Positions 9,029 to 16,671 are shown, counted from the first letter of the stretch. The stretch is DNA of 64,000 bases from Mycobacterium ostraviense (GCF_002705925.1 NZ_NKRE01000001.1:3920683-3984682), one strand, 5' to 3'. A program made the numbers and translations. The notes: generated by a model from the sequence alone, not told the origin.

Positions 9029-9098
9029 CGGCCGCGAGCAGACGTAAAGTCCCCCGAAAACCGCGGTTTTCGGGGGACTTTACGTCTGCTCGCGGCCG
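9029..9098. terminator. 70-bp perfect palindrome, probable bidirectional terminator / dispersed repeat
   Basis: The two 35-base arms, 9029-9063 and 9064-9098, are exact reverse complements with no spacer; the centre is CCGCGG at 9061-9066. It starts 3 bases after the fadB stop, between fadB and the convergent gene at 9482. In RNA it would fold into a very stable hairpin, in line with the GC-rich stem terminators of mycobacteria that lack a U-tract. The motif GCGAGCAGACGTAAA resembles a short repeat I remember between many mycobacterial genes, so it may be a mobile-type palindromic element serving as terminator. Confidence 0.75.
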
Positions 9099-9481
9099 GG
9101 CCTCCGGCGCCGCAGCTAACTGCGGGTTAGCCCCGCTCTAACCTAAGCCTTGATTACAGGGGGATTGATTGCAGCGCGCGATACCTGCCGAGGAGCCCAT
9201 CGGCGGCGAATGGGACTGTCGCAATAACGGTGTAAGCAGCCTCACACACCCCTGGTGGGTCGGGGGCACCAAGGTCATCTAAATGACCGAGCCGGTCGTA
9301 GCTGTGACTGCTCGAACGCCACCGGTGGATCGAGCAACACCCGCGAACGCGGCCGCGACAACAACACGACTGCGGGCCGGGCTGGCGTCAGCCTAACAGG
9401 GGTCACTGACCAGGGCTGCGACGGGTGCCGGTAAGCCCGTTATCTAGCGCCGATCCTTTTGCGCGCGTGCGCTGGATCGGA
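9099..9481. other. intergenic space without a recognisable gene
   Basis: No credible coding region is seen between the palindrome and the convergent copper-protein gene. A small inverted repeat GGTCAT-ctaa-ATGACC lies at 9273-9288 and could be part of a terminator or a protein site. Nothing else stands out. Confidence 0.5.
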
Positions 9482-9802
9482 TCAGGCCATCGCCCGGCAC
9501 TCTTGAGCGCAGCGGCGACACGACTCTGCGCAGGCGCGGCAGTAATCGTTGTCGTACTTGTCGCACTCGGCCGCGCACGCATCACAAATCTCTGCACACA
9601 GCTGGCACAACTGGGCCGCCCAACGCGACCCGCGGGACACCAGCGTCACACACACCGCGCAAATCGCTGCGCAGTCCACGCATAGCCGGGCGCAGTCGGC
9701 CATCTTCGCGTCGTTGACGCAACAGTTGTAAGCGCATGCCTCGCACGCCGCCTGACATTCCGCGCACGCATCCAGACAGGCCTGGTTTGCCGTTACCGCC
9801 AT
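9482..9802 (-). CDS. cysteine-rich four-helix-bundle copper-storage-type protein (DUF326/Csp-like)
   Basis: This 106-residue protein has 22 cysteines, mostly as CxxC or CxxxC spaced along helices: ACLDACAECQAACEAC at the start, then DCARLCVDCAAICAVC, LCQLCAEICDACAAEC and YCRACAESCRRCAQEC. This is the pattern of four-helix bundle proteins that store many Cu(I) ions in their core. No signal peptide or Tat motif is present, so it should be cytosolic (Csp3-like). The ATG at 9802 follows a strong GAGGAGA ribosome site; an upstream in-frame ATG at 9817 lacks one. Two palindromic sites sit 30-76 bases upstream. A metal-buffer role under copper or thiol stress is inferred. Confidence 0.88.
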   Translation of the reverse strand: MAVTANQACLDACAECQAACEACAYNCCVNDAKMADCARLCVDCAAICAVCVTLVSRGSRWAAQLCQLCAEICDACAAECDKYDNDYCRACAESCRRCAQECRAMA

Positions 9803-9831
9803 GACAAATCTCCTCACTCGTCGGTTATCCC

Positions 9832-9878
9832 GTTAGGGCCAGGTCCTAACGGCTACCCAGTTAGGGTCAGGTCCTAAA
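9832..9878. promoter_or_regulatory. twin 19-bp palindromic operators upstream of the copper-storage gene
   Basis: GTTAGGGCCAGGTCCTAAC at 9832-9850 and GTTAGGGTCAGGTCCTAAA at 9860-9878 are near copies, 28 bases apart, each close to a palindrome (GTTAGG...CCTAAC). They lie just before the ribosome site of the gene at 9482-9802, in promoter/leader position. Two phased sites suggest cooperative binding of a dimeric repressor. A copper or thiol sensor is a guess; the sites do not look like the CsoR operator I know from M. tuberculosis. Confidence 0.6.
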
Positions 9879-9959
9879 CTAGCCCCTCGTAAGTCGAGTA
9901 AACAATTGGCTTTTCGAACTTTGACCTCCGAGCAATGCTTGAAATCTGTGGATCTGCTT

Positions 9960-9979
9960 GGGAAGGGGCGTACCTTCCC
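9960..9979. terminator. short hairpin downstream of the FAD monooxygenase gene
   Basis: GGGAAGG-ggcgta-CCTTCCC forms a 7-bp perfect stem with a 6-base loop, about 75 bases after the stop of the leftward gene at 10052-11251. A terminator is the simplest reading. Confidence 0.4.
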
Positions 9980-10003
9980 AGGTGGTAAGTGAAGGTTCCA
10001 AGC

Positions 10004-10036
10004 TAGCTAGGCCGAAGCTAGGCCATAAGCTAGGCC
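10004..10036. repeat. three tandem copies of an 11-12 bp unit (AAGCTAGGCC-type)
   Basis: Near-identical units (A)AGCTAGGCC start at about 10004, 10015 and 10027, just 3' of the FAD monooxygenase gene. The spacing is close to one helical turn. It may be a simple short tandem repeat with no function. Confidence 0.5.
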
Positions 10037-10051
10037 CGCCTTAGCCTTGGT

Positions 10052-11251
10052 TTAGCCCGCTGTATCCGTGAACCGCATCGAGTCGTAGAGTCGCACGCCC
10101 TCGGTGTTCAGCTTGGCGACCGCCCTGGTAAACCCGGCGGGCAGCAACGGGACCAGCTGGGCGCCGCGGGTCAACGCCCACACACCCACCGCGGAGTCCG
10201 GCATGATGCTCTTCGCCATGGCTTGCGCAAGCGTGCGGCTGCGATGCACCGGGTCCGCCATCTGCCGCTCGTAGGCCGCGAACGCGCTTGCGTAGTCTGC
10301 ACCCGACCGCGCCAGTTCGCCGGCGAGTATGTATGCCCCCAGCACCGCGATGCTGGTGCTGCCGCCGACCGCGGCACCCGAGCAGTATCCGGCATCCCCG
10401 ACCAGGGTGACCCGCCCGCGCGAACAGTTGTCGAGCCGCAACTGCGTGATCGAGTCGAAATAGAAGGAGGGTGTGCGGTCGAGCTCGTCGAGCCAGCTGT
10501 CCACCTGCGGGTGCATCCCGGCAACCGCGTCGCGCAGTAATTCCTTCTGCCGCAGGATATCTCGATAGTCATACTGCAGCTCATCCGTGCCCCGGAACAG
10601 GAACAATGCGCGCGCGTCGTCCTGCGGGCGCGCGGTATAGATCATGGCAATGCGGCCCGCGCTCAGGTGAGCTATTGATTCTTGTTCACGGGCAAGTGTT
10701 TTCGGCACCGAAAGGACCGCAAGGTAACCACCGAGGAAGCGGGTGCGTCCCGAGTCCGCACCGAAGACCAGGCGCCGGACGTTCGAGTGCCACCCGTCGG
10801 CGCCGACGACCACGTCGAAGCAGCCAGGCTTACTGTGCTCGAAAGCGACGTCGCCGGTGGAAGATATGGTGGTGATCGAGTCGCCGAACAGGTACTCGAC
10901 ATGATTGCGGCCGGCGCGGTAGTACGCCTCGCTCAGATCGTCGCGCATGATCTCCACGTGCCGGTCGGATGCGGCGGCGACGATCTTGGTGAGGTCGACC
11001 CGCGCCGGTCGCTGGGCGCCTTGGCGATACAGCGTCAGTGGGCTGGTTCCGGTGGCCAGTGCCTCGATTTGCGGCAGGACGCCCATTTTCTCCGAGATTT
11101 CCATGGCCGGCCGGAACAGGTCGACGGCATGGCCCGCCGGTCTTGCGCAATTGCGGGGCGCGTTCGACCACGGTGACATCAAAGCCGTACGGGCGAGCCG
11201 GTACGCCAGGACCGGACCTGCGATGCTGGCGCCCGAGATCAGTATGCGCAT
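10052..11251 (-). CDS. FAD-dependent aromatic-hydroxylase-type monooxygenase with a compensated frameshift near the N-terminus
   Basis: This 399-residue protein belongs to the class A flavin monooxygenases (PHBH/UbiH fold). It has the dinucleotide motif GASIAG near residue 7, the DG motif in GADGWHSNVRRL near 150, and the GD motif GDAGYCSGAAVGG near 285. Residues about 21-40 do not look like the family: a shift of one base restores the expected TVVERAPQLRKTGG. This points to a one-base loss near 11190 and a one-base gain near 11134. The altered stretch removes the acidic residue that holds the FAD ribose, so activity is doubtful unless this is a sequence error. The ATG follows GAGGAAG. It is divergent from a TetR gene that probably controls it. 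Confidence 0.8.
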   Translation of the reverse strand: MRILISGASIAGPVLAYRLARTALMSPWSNAPRNCARPAGHAVDLFRPAMEISEKMGVLPQIEALATGTSPLTLYRQGAQRPARVDLTKIVAAASDRHVEIMRDDLSEAYYRAGRNHVEYLFGDSITTISSTGDVAFEHSKPGCFDVVVGADGWHSNVRRLVFGADSGRTRFLGGYLAVLSVPKTLAREQESIAHLSAGRIAMIYTARPQDDARALFLFRGTDELQYDYRDILRQKELLRDAVAGMHPQVDSWLDELDRTPSFYFDSITQLRLDNCSRGRVTLVGDAGYCSGAAVGGSTSIAVLGAYILAGELARSGADYASAFAAYERQMADPVHRSRTLAQAMAKSIMPDSAVGVWALTRGAQLVPLLPAGFTRAVAKLNTEGVRLYDSMRFTDTAG

Positions 11252-11265
11252 GACTTCCTCTTTTT

Positions 11266-11312
11266 ACTTAACGTTCGGTAAGGCTAGCATGCCTACTTAC
11301 CTATCGGTAAGT
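11266..11312. promoter_or_regulatory. twin TetR-type operators in the divergent promoter
   Basis: ACTTACCTATCGGTAAGT at 11295-11312 is an almost perfect 18-bp palindrome. A second, weaker copy ACTTAACGTTCGGTAAGG lies at 11266-11283, 29 bases away. Both are in the 77-bp space between the monooxygenase (leftward) and the TetR gene (rightward), so the TetR protein probably represses both genes from here. Confidence 0.65.
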
Positions 11313-11328
11313 CAGTTACGCTGGCAGG

Positions 11329-11862
11329 GTGACCAAGGTCAGGTCGGACACCAGGCAACGTATCCAAGAGGTAGCCCGTGTGCTCTTCCTGCGTCAGGGT
11401 GTGCAGCGCACCAGCCTGCAAGACATCGCCGACGAGTTGGGGATCACCAAACCCGCGTTCTACTACCACTTCAGCTCCCGAGAGGATCTGGTGCGCAGCA
11501 TCGTGGTGCCGTTGATCGACGAAGGGGAACGGTTCGTCGCCGAGCAGGAAACCCGCGGCGACGTCGAGGTCCGCGAGTTGCTGGAGGGCTATTTCGATTT
11601 TCACTATCGCCACCGCCAAGACCTCATGCTGGTGGTCGCCGAATTGACGATGCTGGCCGATCTCGGGCTGATCGACACGGTGCTCGGCTGGCGTGAGCGG
11701 CTGGGAAAGCTGGTCTTTGGCCCGACGCCGACGCTTGCGCAGGCGACGCGTGCGGTGCTGGCATTCGGCGGATTGCAAGACTGTTGTCTGCAGTTTCCCG
11801 ATGCGCCGCGCCTGGAGTTGCGAGCCTGCTCGGTGGAAGCGGCTTTAGCCGCCTTAAATTAG
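11329..11862 (+). CDS. TetR/AcrR family transcriptional regulator
   Basis: The 177-residue product has the classical TetR DNA-binding domain at residues 1-60: RQRIQEVARVLFLRQGVQRTSLQDIADELGITKPAFYYHFSSREDLVRSI, with the recognition helix in TKPAFYYHF. The C-terminal part is a helical ligand domain. The start is the GTG at 11329. It is divergent from the FAD monooxygenase over twin palindromes and lies 29 bases upstream of the F420-type oxidoreductase, which it may also control. The inducer is unknown; a hydrophobic substrate of the neighbouring oxygenases is likely. Confidence 0.9.
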   Translation: MTKVRSDTRQRIQEVARVLFLRQGVQRTSLQDIADELGITKPAFYYHFSSREDLVRSIVVPLIDEGERFVAEQETRGDVEVRELLEGYFDFHYRHRQDLMLVVAELTMLADLGLIDTVLGWRERLGKLVFGPTPTLAQATRAVLAFGGLQDCCLQFPDAPRLELRACSVEAALAALN

Positions 11863-11891
11863 GTGCCTGACACCGGGCTAAAGTCCCAGCT

Positions 11892-12875
11892 ATGCGCTTC
11901 GGACTTTTCATCCCGCAAGGCTGGCGAATGGATTTGGTCGGCATCCCGCCCGAAAAGCATTGGGCCCTCATGCGCGACCTCGCTACCTACGCCGACGCAA
12001 GCGCCTGGGATTCACTGTGGGTTTACGACCACTTTCATACCGTCCCGCTGCCGACCGATGAAGCCACTCATGAGGCGTGGTCGTTGATGGCGGCATACGC
12101 CGCGACGACATCGCGGGTCAAGCTGGGCCAGATGTGCACCGCGATGAGCTACCGCAACCCCGTCTACCTGGCCAAGGTGGCAGCCACCGCCGACATCATT
12201 TCCGGCGGCCGGATCCAGATGGGCATCGGCGCCGGATGGTACGAACATGAGTGGCGCGCTTACGGTTACGGGTTTCCGTCGGCCAAGGTGCGGTTGGCTC
12301 GCCTGGACGAGGGTGTGCGGATCATGCGAGACGCCTGGCGCGACGGCAAGGTGACTTTCACCGGCGAGCACTACCGGGTAGACGGTGCAATAGTAGCGCC
12401 AAAGCCATTGCAAGCCAGCGGAATTCCGCTGTGGATTGCCGGCGGCGGGGAAAGGGTGACGCTACGCATCGCGGCAAAGTATGCCCAGTACACCAACTTC
12501 ACACCCGAGCCCACGGCATTCGCCCGAAAGTCGGAACTGCTGGCGCAGCATTGCCGAGAACTGGGCACCGACTTCGATGCCATCGTTCGCTCATCCAACT
12601 TCACCGCCGTCGTCGGCACCTCGGACACCGATGTCAAGGATCGGTTGCAGCAGGTGCGCGAGCGCTTGGTCGGCTATGTGCCTGAGACGCTGGCGGATTC
12701 GATGGTCGCGGGCCTTTCGGATGCGGCGACGGGCACGCCGGAACAGGTGATCGAGCAGCTGGCCAAGATCCGCGACCTCGGGTGTGACTACGCCATTTGC
12801 TATTTCCCCGAGGCCGCCTACGACCGTTCGGGCATCGAGCTTTTCGAACGTGAAGTGATTCCGGAGCTGAGTTGA
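11892..12875 (+). CDS. LLM-class F420-dependent oxidoreductase
   Basis: The 327 residues match the luciferase-like monooxygenase superfamily, mycobacterial F420-type branch: MRFGLFIPQGWRMDL at the N-terminus, LWVYDHFHTVP near residue 40, AATADIISGGRIQMGIGAGWYEHEWRAYG near 100, and PLWIAGGGERVTLRIAAKYAQYTNF near 175. These proteins use F420H2 or F420 (sometimes FMN) to reduce or oxidise varied substrates. It follows the TetR gene by 29 bases and probably shares its transcript. The substrate is unknown; the neighbouring aldolase-like genes hint at catabolism of a cyclic or isoprenoid compound. Confidence 0.9.
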   Translation: MRFGLFIPQGWRMDLVGIPPEKHWALMRDLATYADASAWDSLWVYDHFHTVPLPTDEATHEAWSLMAAYAATTSRVKLGQMCTAMSYRNPVYLAKVAATADIISGGRIQMGIGAGWYEHEWRAYGYGFPSAKVRLARLDEGVRIMRDAWRDGKVTFTGEHYRVDGAIVAPKPLQASGIPLWIAGGGERVTLRIAAKYAQYTNFTPEPTAFARKSELLAQHCRELGTDFDAIVRSSNFTAVVGTSDTDVKDRLQQVRERLVGYVPETLADSMVAGLSDAATGTPEQVIEQLAKIRDLGCDYAICYFPEAAYDRSGIELFEREVIPELS

Positions 12876-12905
12876 TTGCCTTTTGCAATGTGCCGGGTGC
12901 TGCCG

Positions 12906-13199
12906 TCAGATGTCGGTCGTCACGTACCTGGTCTTGACGGGAGGCGCGGCGAGCAACGGCGGAAGCTCCGTCAGCCGGCCTTCGCCGGCGCGAAATCTGC
13001 GGTAGGCCTCGTCGTGCTCGACGGTGTCCCAGAGTTCGTAGATGAGCCAGTGGGCTTCGTCGCCTTGATCGACCAGCACGTCGGTACCGAGGTTGCCGTC
13101 GAACGCCCGGGTGTCTTGCAATGCCCGGCTCATGACCTCGCGCGCCGCAGGCAACGCTTCGGGCTTGAGCCTGAGTTCAAGTATCACCGTGATAGGCAT
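12906..13199 (-). CDS. ABM-domain (antibiotic biosynthesis monooxygenase-like) small protein
   Basis: This 97-residue protein has the dimeric alpha+beta barrel pattern of the ABM/quinol monooxygenase family: ITVILELRLKPEALPAAREVMSRALQDTRAFDGNLGTDVLVD, then HWLIYELWDTVEHDEAYRRFRAGEG. Family members oxidise quinols or act as cofactor-free monooxygenases, and some bind haem. The ATG at 13199 follows GGTGAGGA. It is alone on the minus strand between the F420-type oxidoreductase and the DUF35 gene. Function is inferred from fold only. Confidence 0.82.
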   Translation of the reverse strand: MPITVILELRLKPEALPAAREVMSRALQDTRAFDGNLGTDVLVDQGDEAHWLIYELWDTVEHDEAYRRFRAGEGRLTELPPLLAAPPVKTRYVTTDI

Positions 13200-13396
13200 C
13201 GTCGGGTCCTCACCTGGGGTTCAGTTACGCCGGTACGGGCGATCTGGAGAAGATAGCGAAAGGCGGGAGTCCGACGTCGGGGGCGGTAGGTCCAACGCTT
13301 CGCGGATGGCGAGAATGATATTTCCGTTTTGTTCGAATGCTGTTGTACTGTTTGGTAAAGCGTCTTATTCTGCGGCCGACGACGAAGGATTGCGCG

Positions 13397-13822
13397 ATGC
13401 AGAAGGCACTGGCCCCCGACATCTCGACCTGGCCGAACGACGACCCGAAGCTGATCGGCAGTTGCTGTGGCGACTGTGGCGCCACGACTTTTCCCGTGCA
13501 GCAGTGGTGTCCGCGCTGCAGCGGCGCGGACATGAGCGAGGTGTTGTTGCCGCGTCGCGGCACCCTCGTGGCCTGGACCACCCAGGGGTTCCCGCCCGGA
13601 CCTCCCTATGCCGGGCCGGCCGGCAAGGATTTCGTGCCGTTCGGCATGGGCTTGGTCCAGCTCGGCCTGGGAGAGGAGGCGGTCATCCGGGTCGAGGGCC
13701 GGCTGACCGAGAACGACCCGGCCAAGCTGCAGTTCGGCCAGGAGGTCGAACTCACCATGGTGCCGCTCACCACCGACGAAGACGGCAATGAGGTCGTCAC
13801 GTTCGCGTTCCAGCCGGTCTGA
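13397..13822 (+). CDS. DUF35 zinc-ribbon/OB-fold protein, partner of the adjacent thiolase-like protein
   Basis: The 141-residue product starts with an N-terminal helix, then a zinc ribbon with two Cys pairs (CGDCG and CPRCSG, near residues 25-45), then an OB-fold domain. This DUF35 type forms a complex with thiolase-like lipid-transfer proteins; the steroid side-chain aldolase Ltp2 needs such a domain for activity. I chose the ATG at 13397 (MQKALAPDIS) with GAAGGA upstream; an in-frame ATG at 13337 gives an unlikely hydrophobic lead. It ends 14 bases before the thiolase-like gene, an operon of two. Confidence 0.88.
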   Translation: MQKALAPDISTWPNDDPKLIGSCCGDCGATTFPVQQWCPRCSGADMSEVLLPRRGTLVAWTTQGFPPGPPYAGPAGKDFVPFGMGLVQLGLGEEAVIRVEGRLTENDPAKLQFGQEVELTMVPLTTDEDGNEVVTFAFQPV

Positions 13823-13836
13823 GCAAGGAGCCTGAG

Positions 13837-14982
13837 ATGAGCAACGACGTGGCGATCATCGGCGTGGGCCTGCATCCGTTCGGCAGGTTCGAGAAGACCG
13901 CGATGCAGATGGGCGCCGAGGCCATCCGATCCGCGCTGACCGACGCCGGCGTGGAATGGAAGGACATCCAGTTCGGCTTCGGCGGCAGCCACGAGGTGTC
14001 CAACCCCGATGCGGTGACCCGGCTGGTCGGGCTGACCGGCATTCCGTTCACCGACGTGTTCAATGCGTGCGCCACGGCGGCCAGTGCCGTCCAGCAGACC
14101 GCGGACACCATCAGGCTGGGCAAGTACGACATCGGCATCGCCATCGGCATGGACAAACATCCGCGTGGTGCCTTCACCGACGACCCCGCCAAACTTGCGC
14201 TGCCCCAGTGGTATGCGCAGAACGGTCAGTTCGTCACCACCAAATTCTTCGGCATGAAAGCCAACAAGTACCTCCACGACCACCACATCTCCCGGGCCAC
14301 GCTGGCCAAAGTCGCCGCCAAGAACTACCGCAACGGTGCGCTGAATCCAAATGCCTTCCGTCGCAAGGCGATTCCTGAGGACGAGATCCTCAACTCGGCG
14401 GTGCTGAACTATCCGCTGACCCAGTACATGTTCTGTGCGCCCGACGAGGGCGCCGCCGCCGTCATCATGTGCCGCGCCGACATGGCGCAGCAGTTCACCG
14501 ATAAACCGGTGTACGTGCGGGCCTGTGAGATCCGCACCCGCCGCTACGGCGCCTACGAGGTTCATGCCACCTCGGCTCCGCTGGACGAGGACGCCTCACC
14601 GACGGTGTACGCGGCTCGAGCCGCGTACGAGGCCGCGGGGATCGGGCCCGACGACGTCGACGTCGCCCAGCTGCAGGACACCGACGCCGGCGCCGAGGTC
14701 ATCCACATGGCCGAGACCGGCCTGTGCGCCGACGGCGAGCAGGAGAAGCTGGTCGCCGACGGCGCCACCGAGATCCACGGCTCGATCCCGGTCAACACCG
14801 ACGGTGGGCTGATCGCCAACGGTGAGCCGATCGGCGCGTCGGGGTTGCGCCAAGTGCATGAACTGGTGCGGCAGCTGCGCGGTGAGGCGGGCGAGCGTCA
14901 GGTGCCCGGCAACCCGCGCGTCGGCCTGGCGCAGGTGTACGGCGCCCCGGGCACCGCGTCGGCCACCATCTTGTCGGTCTAG
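13837..14982 (+). CDS. thiolase-superfamily lipid-transfer protein, probable acyl-CoA aldolase
   Basis: The 381 residues follow the SCP-x/lipid-transfer protein branch of thiolases: NDVAIIGVGLHPFGRF at the start and the nucleophile-position Cys78 in VFNACATAASAVQQ. Near the C-terminus NGEPIGASG stands where thiolases have a catalytic GHP. The His-to-Glu change argues against ordinary Claisen cleavage and fits a retro-aldol role, as in Ltp-type aldolases that remove side chains as CoA esters. The ribosome site AAGGAG precedes the ATG. It overlaps the convergent helicase gene by 4 bases. Together with the DUF35 gene it probably forms a hetero-complex; its substrate is unknown. Confidence 0.87.
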   Translation: MSNDVAIIGVGLHPFGRFEKTAMQMGAEAIRSALTDAGVEWKDIQFGFGGSHEVSNPDAVTRLVGLTGIPFTDVFNACATAASAVQQTADTIRLGKYDIGIAIGMDKHPRGAFTDDPAKLALPQWYAQNGQFVTTKFFGMKANKYLHDHHISRATLAKVAAKNYRNGALNPNAFRRKAIPEDEILNSAVLNYPLTQYMFCAPDEGAAAVIMCRADMAQQFTDKPVYVRACEIRTRRYGAYEVHATSAPLDEDASPTVYAARAAYEAAGIGPDDVDVAQLQDTDAGAEVIHMAETGLCADGEQEKLVADGATEIHGSIPVNTDGGLIANGEPIGASGLRQVHELVRQLRGEAGERQVPGNPRVGLAQVYGAPGTASATILSV

Positions 14983-16628
14983 ATCGCCGGGCCCAACAGG
15001 TCGTCGGCGTCGCGGATGATGTAGCCGTAGCCCTGCTCGGCCAAGAACCGCTGCCGGTGCGCGGCGTATTCGGCATCGAGACTGTCGCGGGCCACCACCG
15101 AGTAGAAGATGGCGCCGCCGCCGTCGGACTTGGGCCGCAGCAGCCGGCCCAACCGCTGCGCCTCTTCCTGACGCGAGCCGAACGTACCCGAGACCTGAAC
15201 CGCCACAGCGGCTTCCGGCAAGTCGATGGAGAAGTTGGCCACCTTGGACACCACCAGCGTGGAGACCTCGCCGCGGCGGAAGGCGTCGAACAACGCCTCG
15301 CGTTCGCTGGTCCTCGTCGATCCCTGGATCACCGGAGCGTTGAGCTCGGCACCCAGCTCCTCGAGCTGACCCAGGTAGGCGCCGATCACCAGGGTCTGCT
15401 CGCCGGGGTGTTTGTCCAGAATCGACTTGACCACAGCGATTTTGGTATGCACGGTCGAGCACAGCCGGTAGCGCTCCTCGGGCTCGGCCGTCGCGTATTG
15501 CATCCGCTCGTTGTCGGTCATCGTCACCCGAACTTCGACGCACTCCGCCGGTGCGATCCAGCCTTGGGCCTCAATGTCTTTCCAGGGTGCGTCATAGCGC
15601 TTCGGGCCGATCAGCGAGAACACGTCGCCCTCACGGCCGTCTTCGCGGATCAAGGTGGCAGTCAGCCCCAGTCGCCGCTTAGACTGCAGGTCGGCGGTCA
15701 TCCGGAACACCGGCGCCGGCAGCAGATGCACCTCGTCATAGATGATCAACCCCCAGTCACGGCTGTCGAAGAGTTCCAGATGCCGGTATTCGCCCTTGGT
15801 GCGACGGGTGATCATCTGGTACGTCGAAATGGTGACGGGCCGAATCTCCTTGCGCTCACCGGAGTATTCGCCGATCTCGTCCTCGGTCAGCGAGGTGCGG
15901 GCGACCAGCTCGCGCTTCCACTGCCGCGCGGCCACGATGTTGGTCACCAGGATCAGCGTCGTGGCCTGAGCTTTGGCCATTGCGGCCGCGCCGACCAGGG
16001 TCTTGCCCGCGCCGCACGGCAGAACCACCACCCCGGAGCCGCCGGACCAGAACGAGTCGGTGGCCATCTGCTGGTAATCCCGCAGCTGCCAGCCATCCTC
16101 GTGCAGACTGATCGGATGCGCCTCACCGTCCACGTAGCCGGCGAGATCTTCTGCGGGCCAACCGATCTTGAGCAGCAGCTGCTTGACCCTGCCCCGCTCG
16201 CTGGGGTGGACGACGACGGTGTCCTCGTCGATCCGGGCGCCGAGCATGGGTGCGATCTTCTTGTTGCGCAGCACTTCCTCGAGCACGGCACGGTCCAGGC
16301 TGAGCAGCGTCAGGCCGTGTGCCGGATTCTTGACCAGTTGCAGCCGCCCGTAGCGGGCCATGGTGTCGACGATGTCGACCAGCAGCGGCTGCGGCACGGC
16401 GTAGCGGGAGAAACTGACCAGCGCATCGACGACCTGTTCGGCATCGTGCCCGGCGGCGCGGGCATTCCACAACGCGAGCGGGGTGATGCGGTAGGTGTGC
16501 ACATGCTCGGGTGCGCGTTCCAGCTCGGCGAACGGCGCGATCGCGGCGCGTGCGGCACCGGCCAGGTCATGGTCGACTTCGAGCAGCACCGTCTTGTCGG
16601 ACTGCACGATCAACGGCCCGTCGGTCAC
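14979..16628 (-). CDS. ercc3: XPB/ERCC3-type 3'-5' DNA helicase (superfamily 2)
   Basis: This is the mycobacterial XPB homologue (Rv0861c), a DNA-dependent ATPase and 3'-5' helicase related to the TFIIH/nucleotide excision repair motor. The 549 residues show an N-terminal helicase-associated domain, Walker A LPCGAGKTLVG near residue 205, the DEVH box in IIYDEVHLLP, the XPB-specific RED motif in LIREDGREGD, and the C-terminal helicase core ending in GSRQEEAQRLGRLLRPK. The GTG at 16628 (TDGPLIVQSDKTV) is the likely start; an ATG at 16646 adds six residues. The gene for the Rv0862c-type partner lies just upstream on the same strand, 43 bases away. Confidence 0.93.
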   Translation of the reverse strand: MTDGPLIVQSDKTVLLEVDHDLAGAARAAIAPFAELERAPEHVHTYRITPLALWNARAAGHDAEQVVDALVSFSRYAVPQPLLVDIVDTMARYGRLQLVKNPAHGLTLLSLDRAVLEEVLRNKKIAPMLGARIDEDTVVVHPSERGRVKQLLLKIGWPAEDLAGYVDGEAHPISLHEDGWQLRDYQQMATDSFWSGGSGVVVLPCGAGKTLVGAAAMAKAQATTLILVTNIVAARQWKRELVARTSLTEDEIGEYSGERKEIRPVTISTYQMITRRTKGEYRHLELFDSRDWGLIIYDEVHLLPAPVFRMTADLQSKRRLGLTATLIREDGREGDVFSLIGPKRYDAPWKDIEAQGWIAPAECVEVRVTMTDNERMQYATAEPEERYRLCSTVHTKIAVVKSILDKHPGEQTLVIGAYLGQLEELGAELNAPVIQGSTRTSEREALFDAFRRGEVSTLVVSKVANFSIDLPEAAVAVQVSGTFGSRQEEAQRLGRLLRPKSDGGGAIFYSVVARDSLDAEYAAHRQRFLAEQGYGYIIRDADDLLGPAI

Positions 16629-16671
16629 AAGCGCGCTCCGCGGCAATCGGGTGGTCGGGTCATGGGTTCCA

